From: Amoebophrya sp. A120 | Taxonomy: Eukaryota; Sar; Dinophyceae; Syndiniales; Amoebophryaceae | Direction of reading: 5' to 3' | Assembly: GCA_905178155.1 (NCBI GenBank) | Contig: CAJINV010000007.1 | Location: 814,627 to 878,626, forward strand | Length of the DNA stretch: 64,000 nucleotides | Shown: piece by piece, positions 33,701 to 45,456 of the stretch | How positions within the stretch are numbered: position 1 is the first letter of the stretch | Layout of the letters: each line of letters opens with the position of its first letter | The notes under the pieces: generated by a model | The model's input: the letters and a program-made list of their open reading frames with translations, nothing else | What the model was told of the DNA's origin: nothing | Database searches by the model: none | Translations under genes and position numbers: made by a program

Positions 33701-35553
33701 AAGGCGGGCTTCAGCGGCTACCGAGCGGGTATGCATTGCAAAAATGTCTGGGTCTCAAAACTTGTGATGCTAAATGGCCATCATGATTGACTGTGCCCTT
33801 AAGTGCAGTGCAGCATGACAAATTTTTCATCAAACGCTCTGTCGTGCGCAGGACGCATTACAACCTGCGTTTTTGCATGACGAAAGTGGGGTGCTTTATT
33901 TGCTGCTTATGCAACACAGTTTTTTTTTCCAGACCCAGACATATTTGCATTTGATAGCGGGGAATTACCCGTCTACCTCCGATATTGACGGGAACGACGC
34001 TCATGGTCACATTTACGACAGGAAAGAGATGTTGAAACTCGACAATGCTGTTAGGAACAAAAACGTCTCCGGACACGAGTGGGGCAGGAAACGCGGAAAT
34101 TGGTTCGAAAGGAGGGTAAACGTGGTGGACCACGCCTACAACGGGATGTGGCCGGAGGTATAATTTTTTTACCGATAATTTTTGTTTTTGCATGGCATTC
34201 GCAATAAACCAGTCTTGCAGCTGTTCTGCCATCAACCAGCATGACACGAGTAGATTGTCGAAACTTATCCACTTCTTGGTATTTGTAATACAGGATTGGT
34301 CTCCCGTCGGGAAACTTTCCGCCATGCAGAAACAGCACCGCGAGGTAGAGATGAACAACGAGAGGAGAATATCCTCGGTAAAAACGTCCCCACCTCATAG
34401 TCAAGATGGGAAATCTGCTAGACAAATCTACCTACTTAGGGTGTTGCGCATGACAAGATCGGCGTCGTGCTGTCATCCTGTTTACCTCGTTCACAAGCAT
34501 CACAAATCTAGCGCACCATGCTGATTGGAGCATTTATAAATTCCAAAACGCGACTAGAGGATGAATACCTGTCATGGGGCTCCGCATGAGAAACATTTTG
34601 GGCATGCGTTTCCGCATGACAACGAACTCTGGGGTGGGGACGTCTTTACTCAGGATTGAGAAAACGAGCCAACGACGCTTTGTGGGAGAAAACCATGCGA
34701 AGACTCCGCGAAACGCGCATGTACGACGATTTTCACTCCTCCAAATTCTACAAGCGAAGCAACAAAGCAATGCAAAGATCCCTCACCATCGACATTCCCA
34801 CCGCCGGCGACAAATATGCAGGAACGCTTTTGCGACCGATGGAGAGCGGCAATCCAGTATTAGCATCATCTTCTTCACCAGTGGTAAATAAAGCCGGTGG
34901 AGGAGGTGGACCCCCGTTGACAAAAGACTCCGACTATACCAATGGACCGCTAATGCCATCTTCCACTCACGCTGGCGGGAAAACAACGGACTGCGAATCA
35001 GTTTTCTCCATGAACCCACAGCACAACCGGAGTCAGCAGCTATCCGATATCCATTGCAAATACGTCTGGATCTGGAAAGGTTGAACCTGTATTGCGTGTA
35101 TCGCATTCCAAAAAAATCTGTATTGCAGCAACAAGAAAAGGGCCGCACTTTCGTCATGCAAAATGGCAGTTGGTAATGCGTGCTGCGCATGAGAGAGCGT
35201 TTGAAAAATTTGTCATGCTGCGCCGCACTTCAAGGCGCGCTCAATCATGACCATTCGGCATTACAAGTTTCCAGACCCAGACGTATTTGCATTTGATATC
35301 CGACACGAGCAAACAATTATCCAACGTCGACGGAGGGGAGAATTTGAACAGTCCAAACAGGAGCCCGAACACCAGGCAGAGGGAAGCGCAGCAACAGATG
35401 ACGGCGATCATGCAGAGTCAGGGATCGGGGAACTTCCCGAATTTGTCAGAAACGAGTAGGGACTCATCTGCTCTGTTCCGGGCAGTAAACAGCCCGGCGC
35501 GATTGTCGAAAGAGCCCCTCAATGTGGCCAGGTCACAGACGATTGTGATGTAA
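30747..35553 (+). CDS. basic protein of unknown function, 14 exons
   Basis: Exons 30747-30865, 31013-31163, 31784-31818, 31986-32054, 32200-32268, 32546-32772, 32959-32989, 33212-33284, 33381-33523, 33646-33729, 33962-34157, 34294-34369, 34663-35047 and 35304-35553 sum to 636 codons (635 aa). The product is hydrophilic and Arg/Ser/Asn-rich with aromatic clusters (RNLKSADMARLSLTKRRLYD, MHRWSRKRYSSFWPHEH, HEWGRKRGNWFERR) and a helical basic stretch (ALWEKTMRRLRETRMYDDF). The C-terminus is Ser/Asn/Gln-rich. There is no signal peptide or membrane segment, and no domain is recognised. Eight introners and five GT-AG introns (30866-31012, 32055-32199, 33285-33380, 33524-33645, 34158-34293) alternate in the same gene. 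The start codon is the first ATG of the restored frame. Confidence 0.68.
31164..31778. mobile_element. introner family A with a 300-bp GC-rich insert
   Basis: Flanks CCTCC/CCTCA (4 of 5). Its closest relative at 60394-60705 lacks 31379-31679; the insert breaks the sequence GAAATTTGTCATGC and carries six 13-bp GACAGGTGACCTC units (31432-31500) and the palindrome GTGGGGACCCTGTCCCCAC. Confidence 0.85.
31819..31980. mobile_element. introner family D
   Basis: Target duplication AGGTG. It follows the previous element after only 35 exon bases. Confidence 0.86.
32269..32540. mobile_element. introner family C
   Basis: Target duplication GAGAT. Removal joins NHNAPE to MIPEDWSPR. Confidence 0.87.
32773..32953. 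mobile_element. introner, single-copy type related to D
   Basis: Arms AAAGTACGTAGTATCGCAC and GTGCGATAAAGTAC; target duplication GGACG. Removal joins NVNESD to DLRNDFSQ. Confidence 0.83.
32990..33206. mobile_element. introner family E
   Basis: Target duplication TTCTC. Removal joins NDFSQDFS to QFSSMYDPG. Confidence 0.86.
33730..33956. mobile_element. introner family C
   Basis: Target duplication GCGGG. Removal joins GFSGYRAG to NYPSTSDIDG. Confidence 0.87.
34370..34657. mobile_element. introner family G
   Basis: Arms TAAAAACGTCCCCACC and GGTGGGGACGTCTTTACTC; target duplication GAGAA. The right end is GATT instead of GATA. Confidence 0.85.
35048..35298. mobile_element. introner family C
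   Basis: Target duplication TCCGA. Removal joins NRSQQLSD to TSKQLSNVD. Confidence 0.87.
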
Positions 35554-36863
35554 CGGTACTGTTGTCATGATGCACGACAATTGCGATAAATTTTGAAACA
35601 ACAACTTAATCTTTCAAAATGTTGGATTTGGTGCTTGTATGTTTCCATGGTTCTACTGACCTTTGGTGCTTACTGATTTTTTTTCGAATTAGACTCGAAG
35701 CAATAGCAAACTTAGTCAGATAATATTACCTTTTTCCTTTATTTTAGTCGAATTTTATACGAATCCCGGAGCCACAGGGTAGATCAGGAAGAGAATGTCT
35801 ACTTTTGGTTCCGGGTTTAGCGTAGACAAAATCTAACGACCACGTTTATTGCAACTTTTACCTTAGACAATATTTATCTTACAGTTACAGCGAAAGCGAA
35901 AATTACAGAGGCGGTTGAGCAATAGTTTGAGTTTTACCTTTAACAAAACCTGACGGTATGAGGAATTGCTTTCAGATGAAGTGCCAAGTTTCACCCCTAC
36001 AACAGAATGAACAGATCCATCTCCCCGTTTCAACACAGCTACACCTCCTCCCTTGCAAAATTTAAGATAGTGAAATGTCCATTCTTGTCATGGCGAAAAT
36101 GCAAATTTGTTTGATCATATATAACCAAGAGCATGTACTTAGGACTTTGTGCGCTTTTACTACACCTTTGATTGTACGAAAGCTAAATTACCATGAGAAA
36201 TTCATCTAGCGACGCTATACTTTTAAAAAGCCCATACTCGCATGATAAACGTTGCGTCGCCGAATCTCAAAACGACCCTGTTGAAAAAAGTTTGGAAAAA
36301 ATGAATTATGATCACTAGCACGCTCAAAATCCAAACCAAAAGCAGCTGGTTTGCAATCCCTTGCGTGACGTTTGTTTTCACCAAACTTGGTGCAATATAA
36401 CGAGAAAAAGAAATGAAGATCATCCGAGAAAAGGCGCGAGTTCATCAAATTTGCAAAGCAGCTACTTCCATGAAAGTCGCCAAACCAAAAATGCGCAATT
36501 TTAACCGGACAAAAGATCCGCACGCGATCCCTGTAAAGACATCAAAATCTTTTCTCCGTGGCCATAATAGCGGTAACAGTTACAATTTTTTTTAGTAGAG
36601 AGCCACAGCGCGTCCTCTACCGGTTTTCCATGATTTTCACGCAGGCAAGCGAACGAATTATTTTGTTGAAGGTCGACACTGATCATGCATCAATCTACGC
36701 ATACTAGAAATTGTTTCTGTACTAGCACGACGAGAATCATCAAGCGATTTCAAGACCAGAGGAACAATTTTTCTCGTGGTCACGACGATTTCTGTCGATT
36801 GAGTAAAAGTTTGAACAAGGTCTACTTCTAGGGACGACTAACAAAAACACCGACATCAACGAA
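35554..36863. other. AT-rich intergenic region
   Basis: No gene, repeat or introner seen between the 14-exon gene and Mago nashi. Minus-strand ORFs of 60-102 codons here look like chance frames. Confidence 0.45.
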
Positions 36864-38010
36864 ATGTCCTCCTCCGAGCAGCAAGACAGTTCCTCTCGGC
36901 GTGACGACCGTAGAGCCCGGTCCAGATCTCGGTCCCCCCGGGTGGGGAGTAAGTCGAGCAGCAACGCCTTAGACAAGCGAGAAAACAACCGTCCGCAGCA
37001 TTCGCTCTCCACCACGGCCAACAGCAAATACGACACTTCGAACTTTTACGTCCGCTACTACGTCGGCCACCGCGGGAAATTCGGGCATGAGTTTTTGGAA
37101 TTTGAACTGCGCAGCAACGGCCGGCTGCGCTACGCGAACAACAGCAACTACAAGAACGACACCATGATTCGGAAGGAAGCGCATGTCACGAAGGCGGTGA
37201 TTGTATCATATGTACATAGGTCCCCACCCCAGAGTCAACAATGATTGGGAACTTAGCAACACAAACCCAGAAGTTTTGGGAGCCACGCATGACAAGTTGC
37301 GGTCCATAGTGTGCTAGTGCATGGAAGTAAAAATGTGACAACCGCATCAGAAATGCATCTGCTTATCCTGTTTAGAGCATTGCAAATTCCATCAAAACGT
37401 GATTGGAAATGCCTCGTCTCATGGAGAGGCGCATTACAAATGTTCCTGTAACGTCAAATCTGCATGACAACCATGGGGTGGGGACGTTGTTACTCAGGAT
37501 AGATTGAAACTCTGCTGAAAATCGTGGTCGACTCGGATATTTTGACCTGCGACGATGACAAATGGCCGGAACCGGACCGGGTGGGGCGACAGGAGCTGGA
37601 GATTATTCACGGCCGCGATCACATCTCCTTCACCACCAGTAAAATCGGGTATGACAGTGCACAACTTCCCCTCCGTCTCATTTGTATAGCTTGAACGGCA
37701 ATACAAGCGCCAGCGAGAACGCAGGTTTTGCATGGAAAATTTGCACAGGATTATAGTGCTGTTTCAGTTTCCAGAACTTGTCATGCAAACAGTGCCAAGA
37801 GGCACAGCCTTGGTTGGGCATTTCACATGACAAATGAGAGGGAGGGAGGGGGTTGTGCACTGTTATATCGGGAAGATCAAGGAAGTCCACGAGTCGAACG
37901 ACAAGGACGGGCTGGAGAAGTTTTACTACCTCGTGCAGGACTTGAAGTGCTTCGTTTTTTCCTTGATGTCTTTGCACTTCCGCATTAACCCGGTGTCGAA
38001 GGCGGTCTGA
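36864..38010 (+). CDS. MAGO: Mago nashi, exon-junction-complex core protein
   Basis: Exons 36864-37203, 37507-37649 and 37873-38010 sum to 207 codons (206 aa). From [20 protein letters not shown] to [18 protein letters not shown] and LHFRINP, the protein follows the highly conserved Mago family throughout, including [29 protein letters not shown] and [10 protein letters not shown]. Mago pairs with Y14 (RBM8A) in the nuclear exon junction complex, which is laid down on mRNA after splicing and guides export, localisation and decay. Animal and plant Mago are ~145-160 aa; this one has an extra ~55-residue Ser/Arg-rich N-terminus ([11 protein letters not shown]), like SR splicing factors. Both introners lie inside the conserved fold, and their removal gives an ungapped match to the family, so the splice model here is strongly supported. 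Confidence 0.95.
37204..37501. mobile_element. introner family G in Mago
   Basis: Target duplication GATTG (37199-37203, 37502-37506). It splits the conserved helix [11 protein letters not shown]. Confidence 0.92.
37650..37867. mobile_element. introner family H in Mago
   Basis: Arms AGTGCACAACTTCCCCTCC and GGAGGGGGTTGTGCACTG; target duplication TCGGG (37645-37649, 37868-37872). It lies after the conserved TTSKIG. Confidence 0.92.
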
Positions 38011-39268
38011 TGCAGGAGCTCTACTTGAGGCGATTTAAATACAATCCGACGAGAGAAAGGACCACTTGTAGTATTTGGACTTACAACCACCACGGAGGTA
38101 GAGGTTTGATCGGAAGAGGTGTTGTGTTGACGGTGTTGTTGAGCTAGAAGAGAACAAAGATGATGTTGCCGCTTTCAACATCTAAACGACACGCAGACCA
38201 AGAACCGCGCAACATCAGCAGGAGCCAAAAATTAGCTGCAGGTTTGCCAACTGGGAGGTGGCCAAGGATTAATACGGTCGCTTGCTTTATTACCAATAAA
38301 ACTGAAGCAGGGAAGACTCTTCAGCATCTGCTTCTGTCGTGGCGGCCCTTCTATCATGTCACCGTGCTAGAACTCACTGTCACTTTCGAACCACACTACT
38401 AGAAGTACATCTCCTCGCGATCGCCCCTGTTTTGATGCTTTCCAGAAAAAAGTATGAAAAAGCCTTAGCCTGTTTTCGTGGCTTTTAGCGAGGTCGTCGA
38501 GGACTGCATCTGTACGATGAAAGTTGTTCATCGTGCATTGGAGGCGATTGCGGTGTTCATTTTCACCTAAAAAAAACCAGTTCGGTGAACGAAAAGAATC
38601 AGGAGCACGTCGAAAACGAAACCACGACTTCTTTCTTGGACGAGGTTTTTCCTGCGACCCGACTGGTAATGACAAAGATCATGCTCGTCTTCATCCCCAC
38701 CTGTGTGCAAACAAGAAACTACCTAAGGTCCAAAAAATGAAGATCGCTTTCGTTTGATATCAAGGGTCTCGCCGCCCTGCAGACTAAAATACTGTTGAAT
38801 TTATGCATCCGGAAGTTCTTCTTGAGAAGTTATGGCTGATCTTCTGATGACAGATCCTGTAGCTACATGAAAGCACGCGTAGACAAGGATTGACCGAAGG
38901 TTCACCGCATCGCTTGTTCTCCATCCAGACCGTCGTTTACTCCTACTGATCGAGTTAAAGTGCCTATAAATTTCTTACGACTATGATTAACTTCTCGGAT
39001 AAGTACTTGTTATTTTCGCTGACCGCATAAGACAACTTGTACTTTTAGTTGTACTGCTTATATACTTCTTCTACCCGCTGGGCCGCACATCTTGAAACTT
39101 TTTCGGATTATTTTGTGTTGGCAGAGTAGTGCTATGAAGTTGTAAGTCACAACATTCGGTTCTTAAATTGAAGTGAGAGAAAAAAACATCATCAGAGCCG
39201 GCGCTGCGAATCCACGTCGTAAAAGAAATTTCTCCCAGTAGATCATCCAGTTGATATACAAAAGCAAA
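38011..39268. other. intergenic region downstream of Mago
   Basis: No convincing gene or element. A plus-strand 80-codon ORF (38160-38402) and a 102-codon minus-strand ORF (38367-38675) have no features. Confidence 0.4.
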
Positions 39269-42200
39269 ATGAGCGTCTACCTCATCACGCTTCCTTCCTG
39301 CCTGGTCCTGGCGTTCTCCGGCATCTGCCTCAGCATCGCCCGGGCCTCGGAGATCTACCTGTGGGCGATCAAGGACCTGCACTTTTTTATGCATCACAAA
39401 AGTGTAAATCGTAGTCGTCCCCGAGGACCCGATAATACATAGGAGTAATTGGAATTGCATCTTCAACAGAAATTTTGATCGAAGCCAGGAAATTGTCACG
39501 CGGAACCAGCTAGCAAAGAAATGCAAAACACAGCTGTCGCCTGTCACTGTCATGATTGCAATTAGTACGAGCACGACCGCCACCGCGATAGTACACTTTT
39601 GCAATGCATACTCCCCTTTTTCACGGCGTTCACCACGTTCTTCATGCTCTTTTTCCTCGCCCACGCACTGGGACAACAGGGTGGAAGTGAAAAAATCAGC
39701 AAGGAACGAACTACATCAAAAGCAAAAAATAAAACAACGAAAATAACTGCAGCAACTGCAACGACGAGCAGAATGACGACTACGCAGGTTTTCCTTCTCC
39801 TAAGCGCAGCAACCACCTGCAGTGTGCTGTTTTTCTCGCACAAGCTCTTCGATGAGCCGTTGTTGCAAGAATTTCTGGAGGAATACAACGCTACGACAAA
39901 TAAAAGACTGGCGGGCAAGACCGTTCTCATCACAGGCGCGAACTCCGGGGTCGGTTTGGAGTCTGCGATCTGGGCAAGTTCGGAACTGGGGAATGCGAAA
40001 ACTGTTTTTCTAGGCACCAGGAACGTGCAGAAGTGCGAGGAGGCAAAGAGAAAGATTCTGGAGCGTTTGGTGCCTGGGGACAAAAAATTAGATCAAGACT
40101 ATTTTATTGCACCTCCCGGTCGGAGTTTTGATACAGCTACAGCTTCTGGTGCCGCGACAGTATTGACAACTCCATCGGAAGCTGCCGCTCTGTATCCACA
40201 GGAAATTTGTTTTTGTTCCCGTACACGTATACAAACCAGCTGTCTGCATGATAGAACTTTTCTTCAATCGTATTCACATTCAGCAGGATGTTGACAAGTG
40301 GCACGCACTATTAAGTCAGCGAACAATAAATTTGTGACGCGCTACTTTGTATGTTATACGTGTGGACGGGATCATGAACAAATTTGTATTGCATACCCTG
40401 AAGGAAAAAATCGGAGACCGCTTAAAGTGCTTCAACTTCGAACTGATTCCGATTGACAAGCAGAAAATCGAATTGGAAATCAAGAAAACGCTCGAGAAAA
40501 CGAACGTATCAAATGAAAAAAATGTCTGGGTCTGGAAGAGTCATGCTGTTTCTGCATGACACAGAAGGTGTGGCATGGAAGCACTAGCATCACAGGTTTC
40601 GACAAGCTTCCGCAATGCTGAATCCGCATGACGAAGCCCTCATTTTGGTGACAGAAAGTGAGCAGCTTTTGCTGCCTATGCATCAGAGATTTTTGTGTGT
40701 TCTGAAATGCGCATCACAAGTTGCATTCTTCCAGACCCAGACATTTTTACACTTGATAGGGCGTAAAAGTCGACATTTTAGTTTCCAATGCGGGCTTCGC
40801 CGGAGGAAGGAATCACCACGCCATGTACATTTCGCACAAAATTTTGCAAACTCTGTTGAAAATGAAGTCCAACCGGAACCTGAAAACCGTCACCGTCTCC
40901 AGCATGACCGCCTGGCTGTTTTGCGCGCTTCCCTCGGTGTACTTTCACTACAGCATTTTGCAGCCATTTGTGCGAAATTTCGTGGACGGCATGTGCGGCG
41001 TGGCGGCGGAGGAAATCAAGAATTTGAAAGCGAAGGGACTCGATGTTCAACTACCGGTGTTCTATCCGCGCGTGAAATTCTATGAGAGTGCACAGCTTCC
41101 ACCTGTCCCCTTCATTTGTATAGCATGATGAACAGCAATAGAAGCGTCAGCAAGAGTGGCGGTTTTGCATGACAGATTTACACAGGAGTGTAGAAGTACT
41201 GCTTGGGCTGCTGGCAGAATTTGTCGTGCAAACCGTGCGAAGAAGCACAGGCTGGATTTGGTATTTTGCATGACAAATGAGGGGGGCGGGGAGTAGTTGT
41301 GCACTCTGATAAATTCTGGCAAGTTCTCGGAGGTGACACCGAGGACGAGATCGCGGTTCCGCTTGCGTTTGTACGCACGAGCATAAACCTATGGAACTGT
41401 CAGGATTGAAATCGACAAAGTTGAAATAACTTGTAATGCATAAAACGGATACCAGTTAGACCTACAGTTTGTAGTCGGCGCATGACAAATTTTCCCGGTC
41501 CTGGAAGCGAGTCTGTCATGCGGTTTAGGGCAAAGGAGCTGCCTTCTGTCATGCTAGTCAGCAGTCCAACTTTTGACCCTTTCCAGGACTATAATCTGCC
41601 TCCCGTGCGTCCTCTGCAATAGATTCAGTTTTTGTATCGCATTTTATGCATGACAAATCATTTCAACTCTGACGATTTCAAACCTGATACATCCATAAAA
41701 CCCCGGGCTGATGGATAGTTTCCTGGGCGAGAACTTCATGCGGACGGCGAAAATTGGCGCCCTGCCGATCGTGAAAGCGGTGCTCATGCTCGCGGAGGAG
41801 CCGAACGCAACCACGGGGAAAAGTCGTGCTGTGGTGGACAAGAAAATGGACGAAGAAAGACTAGAACCTGGAAAAACAAACTCCGTCCAAGAACAGAAAC
41901 AACTACCGGACACCAGCACTACTAGGGCCTCCACGGTTGGGAGGGAGCCGACCTTATGAACTGCAAAAGTATCGCACTCGTATAAATGCATTACAAATTT
42001 CCTCAGCATGAGAAAAAAAATCTGTAATGCGGATTTACCTTGGAAGAAAGATTTGTAATGCATGTTTGCAATTACTACGAGTGCGATACTTTTGCACAGG
42101 ATAGACCTGTGTGCACCATGATTTATCCGTCACGAACTACTTATCAAATACAAAAGTGTCTGGGTCCGGAAGCGGGTACACTCGTCATGCAGGTTTTCCA

Positions 42201-42511
42201 TGACCCATGTTGAGGTCCGGAATGCGAGACCTAGCATGACAAACTCTGTGAGGTCTCTGCCATGCCTCTCCTGCATGAGAAACGCCCTTCCAACTTGGTC
42301 GAAAGTAGACAGCTTTTGGCACTCATGCAACACAGATTTTTGCATGATTCGGAGTCAGCACGACAAGTTGCTATTTTCCAGGCCCAGACATATTTGCAAT
42401 GCATACTACTGCTTCTCCGACGATTTCACTTGGTCGAAGGGAAGCTGTATCGATTTTGTGGAGGAAAGGGAAAAATTGGATAAACTGTTCGCGGAGGAAT
42501 TTTTTTCGTAG
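39269..42511 (+). CDS. membrane-anchored short-chain dehydrogenase/reductase
   Basis: Exons 39269-39387, 39622-40192, 40401-40506, 40764-41080, 41317-41389, 41703-41954, 42109-42141 and 42411-42511 sum to 524 codons (523 aa). The N-terminus has hydrophobic stretches (MSVYLITLPSCLVLAFSG; FTTFFMLFFLAHAL; VFLLLSAATTCSVLFF), so the enzyme is probably anchored in a membrane. The Rossmann domain has TGANSGVG (TGxxxGxG, NAD(P)-binding), VDILVSNAG (the NNAG position), VTVSSMTAW (likely catalytic Ser), YPRVK (fits the catalytic YxxxK) and INPGLMDS (the PG motif). The Ser-Tyr spacing is wider than in classical members, as in retinol-dehydrogenase-like forms. It would oxidise or reduce a hydroxyl or keto group with NAD(P); the substrate is unknown. 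Seven introners interrupt it. Confidence 0.85.
39388..39615. mobile_element. introner, diverged family D, with offset target repeat
   Basis: The flanking repeat is CTTTTT (39382-39387, 39616-39621), but five extra bases (CTCCC) separate the ATA end from the right copy. Removal of 39388-39621 keeps the frame (KDLHFF-TAFTTFF). Confidence 0.65.
40193..40395. mobile_element. introner, single-copy type
   Basis: Ends TATCCACAGGAAATTTG / CAAATTTGTATTGCATA with inner GTTCCCGTACACG; flanks CTCTG/CCCTG (4 of 5). Removal joins SEAAAL to KEKIGDRLK. Confidence 0.82.
40507..40758. mobile_element. introner family C
   Basis: Flanks GAACG/GGGCG (3 of 5). Removal joins LEKTN to VKVDILVSNAG, right before a conserved SDR motif. 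Confidence 0.8.
41081..41311. mobile_element. introner family H
   Basis: Target duplication AATTC. Removal joins YPRVKF to WQVLGGDTED. Confidence 0.86.
41390..41697. mobile_element. introner family A
   Basis: Target duplication AAACC. Removal restores the SDR motif INPGLMDS, which is split by the element. Confidence 0.88.
41955..42103. mobile_element. introner family D
   Basis: Target duplication GACCT. Removal joins TVGREPT to CVHHDLSV. Confidence 0.87.
42142..42405. mobile_element. introner family C
   Basis: Target duplication CTACT. It follows the previous element after a 33-base exon. Confidence 0.87.
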
Positions 42512-43406
42512 AAGATAACTCAGGCAGAACAGGACTCCTTCGACTTCTTCGTTTTTTTTCGCTCTACGAAGCACAAGCAAGTACTCCTTTGATTGTCTAC
42601 GAATCAAAGCAAATTCAGCAAGTACTTCTTGATGTGTCGACGGCCGCGGGTGTTTCATCTTCTTGATTGTTCTTGCTTGGAGGCACTGCTGCTGCTGCTG
42701 CTGCTGCCTGACGGGATCAAGACTGTTGGTAGTGGTTCATCGGTTGATTGTAAAGATATCAAAGGAAAATCTATCACACCGCGCTCCTATCGGTCTTTCG
42801 CATTTTTCTCCTGGTGTTGCACTAGCCCCACAGCAAGTTCTACCTAGCTTCCTGTCGGGTGATGTCATCATCTTGTACTACATTCTGTGCACCGAAAAAA
42901 AATCCACATCGGTTTTAATTTCGAGCAGTAGATCACTGTTATTCTGTTGCGCCTCCTGAGGACATGGATGTAGTACATGTTCTGTCACTGTCCAACGAAG
43001 TATCTGTTTGTTTTTTCTGTGATCTCTTCGGTGGAGCATATTCGCTGTTGATGAAGTTGAAGAATTTGAACTTCGTGAAGTTCTTGCTTAACGATCCTCG
43101 GTCCCTAGTTTCGCTTGCATCGCATGCGCTCCGCTTATATCGGTTCACGCTTTATTGCGGTGGAAGAGTTCTTGTCGGGTGCAGTAGGTACTTGTTAGTA
43201 TCACTATAACATCAAGTGCCTCTATTCAAGAACCCAAACACGGTGGTCTACTTCGTCACCGGAGCGACTAGGACTGCTTGGAAAAATTCTGGCGCTTTCA
43301 AGAACAACCAGGACATTATTTAACGACCCCAGTCATTTTATTTTTCTCTGCTTTTCGATTATTTGATTTTGATTTGACGTTGACCACCACACAGACGACT
43401 AACATC
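42512..43406. other. intergenic region with a (CTG)7 run
   Basis: No supported gene. A perfect CTG heptamer lies at 42686-42706. ORFs of 60-98 codons here are not convincing. Confidence 0.4.
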
Positions 43407-45456
43407 ATGCCACTGTTTCATATTTCGATTCTTTTTTCTTGGTTGGTGCGCATTTTCACCAGCTTCAAATGGCGACGCAAGAAGCTGCTGCTCAAGAACA
43501 CCACCGCGTCAAGAAATCGACAGCGGCGCGTCCTGGTGTCGTGGCCAGTGCAATTTTTCATACAGCACATGGTGGCGACACTGATGTTTTTGACAGCAAT
43601 TATTATGCTGTTGACCACGACCGGGACGCTTTTCCTCACGAAGACGTCGTGGCGTAATAATGCATCAACTCCGCGACGAGGACCTTGGGCCGCGAGGACC
43701 TCCGATGACGTGGAGGACTACAGCCTGATTTTCAGCACAACAACGTACTCGACGCGCCGGACTACAAGAAGTACAACAGTTGATGCGGGGGCAGCCGCAG
43801 CTCCTCGTCCTGGCGAGGTCGTAGTGGACATGAGAACTAGAAGGCCTACATCAGACGCACCTGCTCTGGTAGTAAAAACCACGACACGAGATGAACAACT
43901 ACAAGAACAAAGATCAGCCGCTTTTTTTGTCCACGGTATCGCTTTTGTGAAGAGGAGAAATTCTAGAGGACGCAGCAACACAAAGGACGTGAGCGGGAGT
44001 TTTGAAGTAGATGCTGATCATGTAGTTGTTGGCGGTCCACACGAGGACTACATGAACGGCATCTCGTCGTCCACCTCCCCGTCGTGGAGTTTGTCCCCAG
44101 TAAGAACTACACCCGCAATTTTTACGTCCGTGGAAGTACTAGATCCTGTTGATCTTCCCAGGACGAGGAGTTCTACTACACGGAAGACGGATTCACTGTT
44201 TCCACGACCCAGCAGGAGTTCATCTACTTCTACATCTACTTCCGCCTTCGGACAAAAAGCTGAAGACGTTGCTGCGTCCCTGGTTCCTGAAGTTGTTGAT
44301 GTAGGAGCCCCGACATCGAAAAGTAGAGCCAGAACTTCTGTGAGCTTTTCGCTTTCATCCTTTGCAGAAAGAACAACAGGGGAAGATGAACAACAACAAA
44401 CAGGGACCAATGAAAGGACAAATGCTGACGTCGACAAAGGCAGGAAGCTGCCAGAGAGGAAGAACGCAGCAACAGGAGGTGGGACACCAGAAGCGACCCA
44501 TCAAAGGACCACAGCAAGAACACCTTCGACCGACGCCACAGAGAAGATAAAAGACAAAGACAAACCCGAAGCAAATAAAAAAGATAGCACAACATCAAGA
44601 AGCAGGCTGGTGGGCGAAGATGAAGGTAATCAGCAAAGTACTATTGTCAAAAGAACCAGCTACCCGACCGAGTGGAACCGTTCGCCAAATGAGGAAGACT
44701 ATCCGCCGCTCGTCGTCCCTGCTAAGGTGGACCTCCAGCAAGGTGCTATGGGTAGCAGCAACTACCCGGACGAGGGCGAGGGCTATGAGGACCTTCTGGG
44801 AGCCCCCTACCTGAGAAAACTGTTGCTGCTGCCAGAGTTGGAAAGAGCGACACGGCATCCAGCTCTGTTTTTTTCGAAAGAATTGGTTCTCGCCCCGGCG
44901 TATCAAGTGCAAATATGTTGACTGGGTCTACTTCACATCTGGAGGATTGCTAGGCTTGTTGTTATGCGCGGTCTTTCTTATGACTACGCCCCTTCAGGGT
45001 TGGCGTTTCTTCGTAAGAAATGGAATGCTAATGCAGCAGCTAGCACGACAGGTTCTGTCTCTGTGTTGAGGTTCTTACCATGCCTAATATCGATATCCCT
45101 CTTCTGCATGATGAGAAACCCCTCCTCAACTTGGTCAAAAGTTAGTACAAACTGTTGGGAAAAATCGTGCAAGACAGATTCATCAGACTCTTGTGTGCTA
45201 ACCCACGAGCTGCACAGGACGGCGCATCACAAGGTTGCCAGACCCAGACATGTTTGCGAAGCATACGCAGAGGGAAATTTCCAACACGACGCGAGAGGAC
45301 CCCGGACGGGAAATCGCTGTCCGTGTGGGAGACGTGGTGCCTATGCAATTATACAAACCTGGATGTCCCGTACTGCTTGTACAGAATTATCATGATGCAA
45401 CATTGCCAATGATAGATGTAGTTGTAGTACAAGTACTCGTTGTAGCTGCCATATGA
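43407..45456 (+). CDS. Thr/Arg-rich single-pass membrane protein, unknown
   Basis: Exons 43407-44900 and 45271-45456 sum to 560 codons (559 aa). The ATG at 43407 is taken as the start because the frame before it opens only with TTG. A basic N-terminus with FHISILFSWLVRIF and a membrane segment (MVATLMFLTAIIMLLTTTG, ~50-70) is followed by ~430 residues very rich in Thr, Ser, Arg, Lys and acidic residues, probably disordered. The end of exon 2 (GDVVPMQLYKPGCPVLLVQ) looks more ordered. No family recognised. The stop at 45454-45456 may not be the true end: a GTAGTT site at 45420 could be a donor leading to the coding sequence that follows. Confidence 0.55.
44901..45265. mobile_element. introner family C, worn
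   Basis: Flanks CGGCG/CGCAG (3 of 5); arms and length (365 bp) are diverged. Removal joins LVLAPA to REISNTTRED in frame. Confidence 0.72.

Noticed and set aside
36740-37184. Minus-strand ORFs of 71-98 codons over Mago
   Set aside because: They are shadows of the conserved Mago exon on the other strand.
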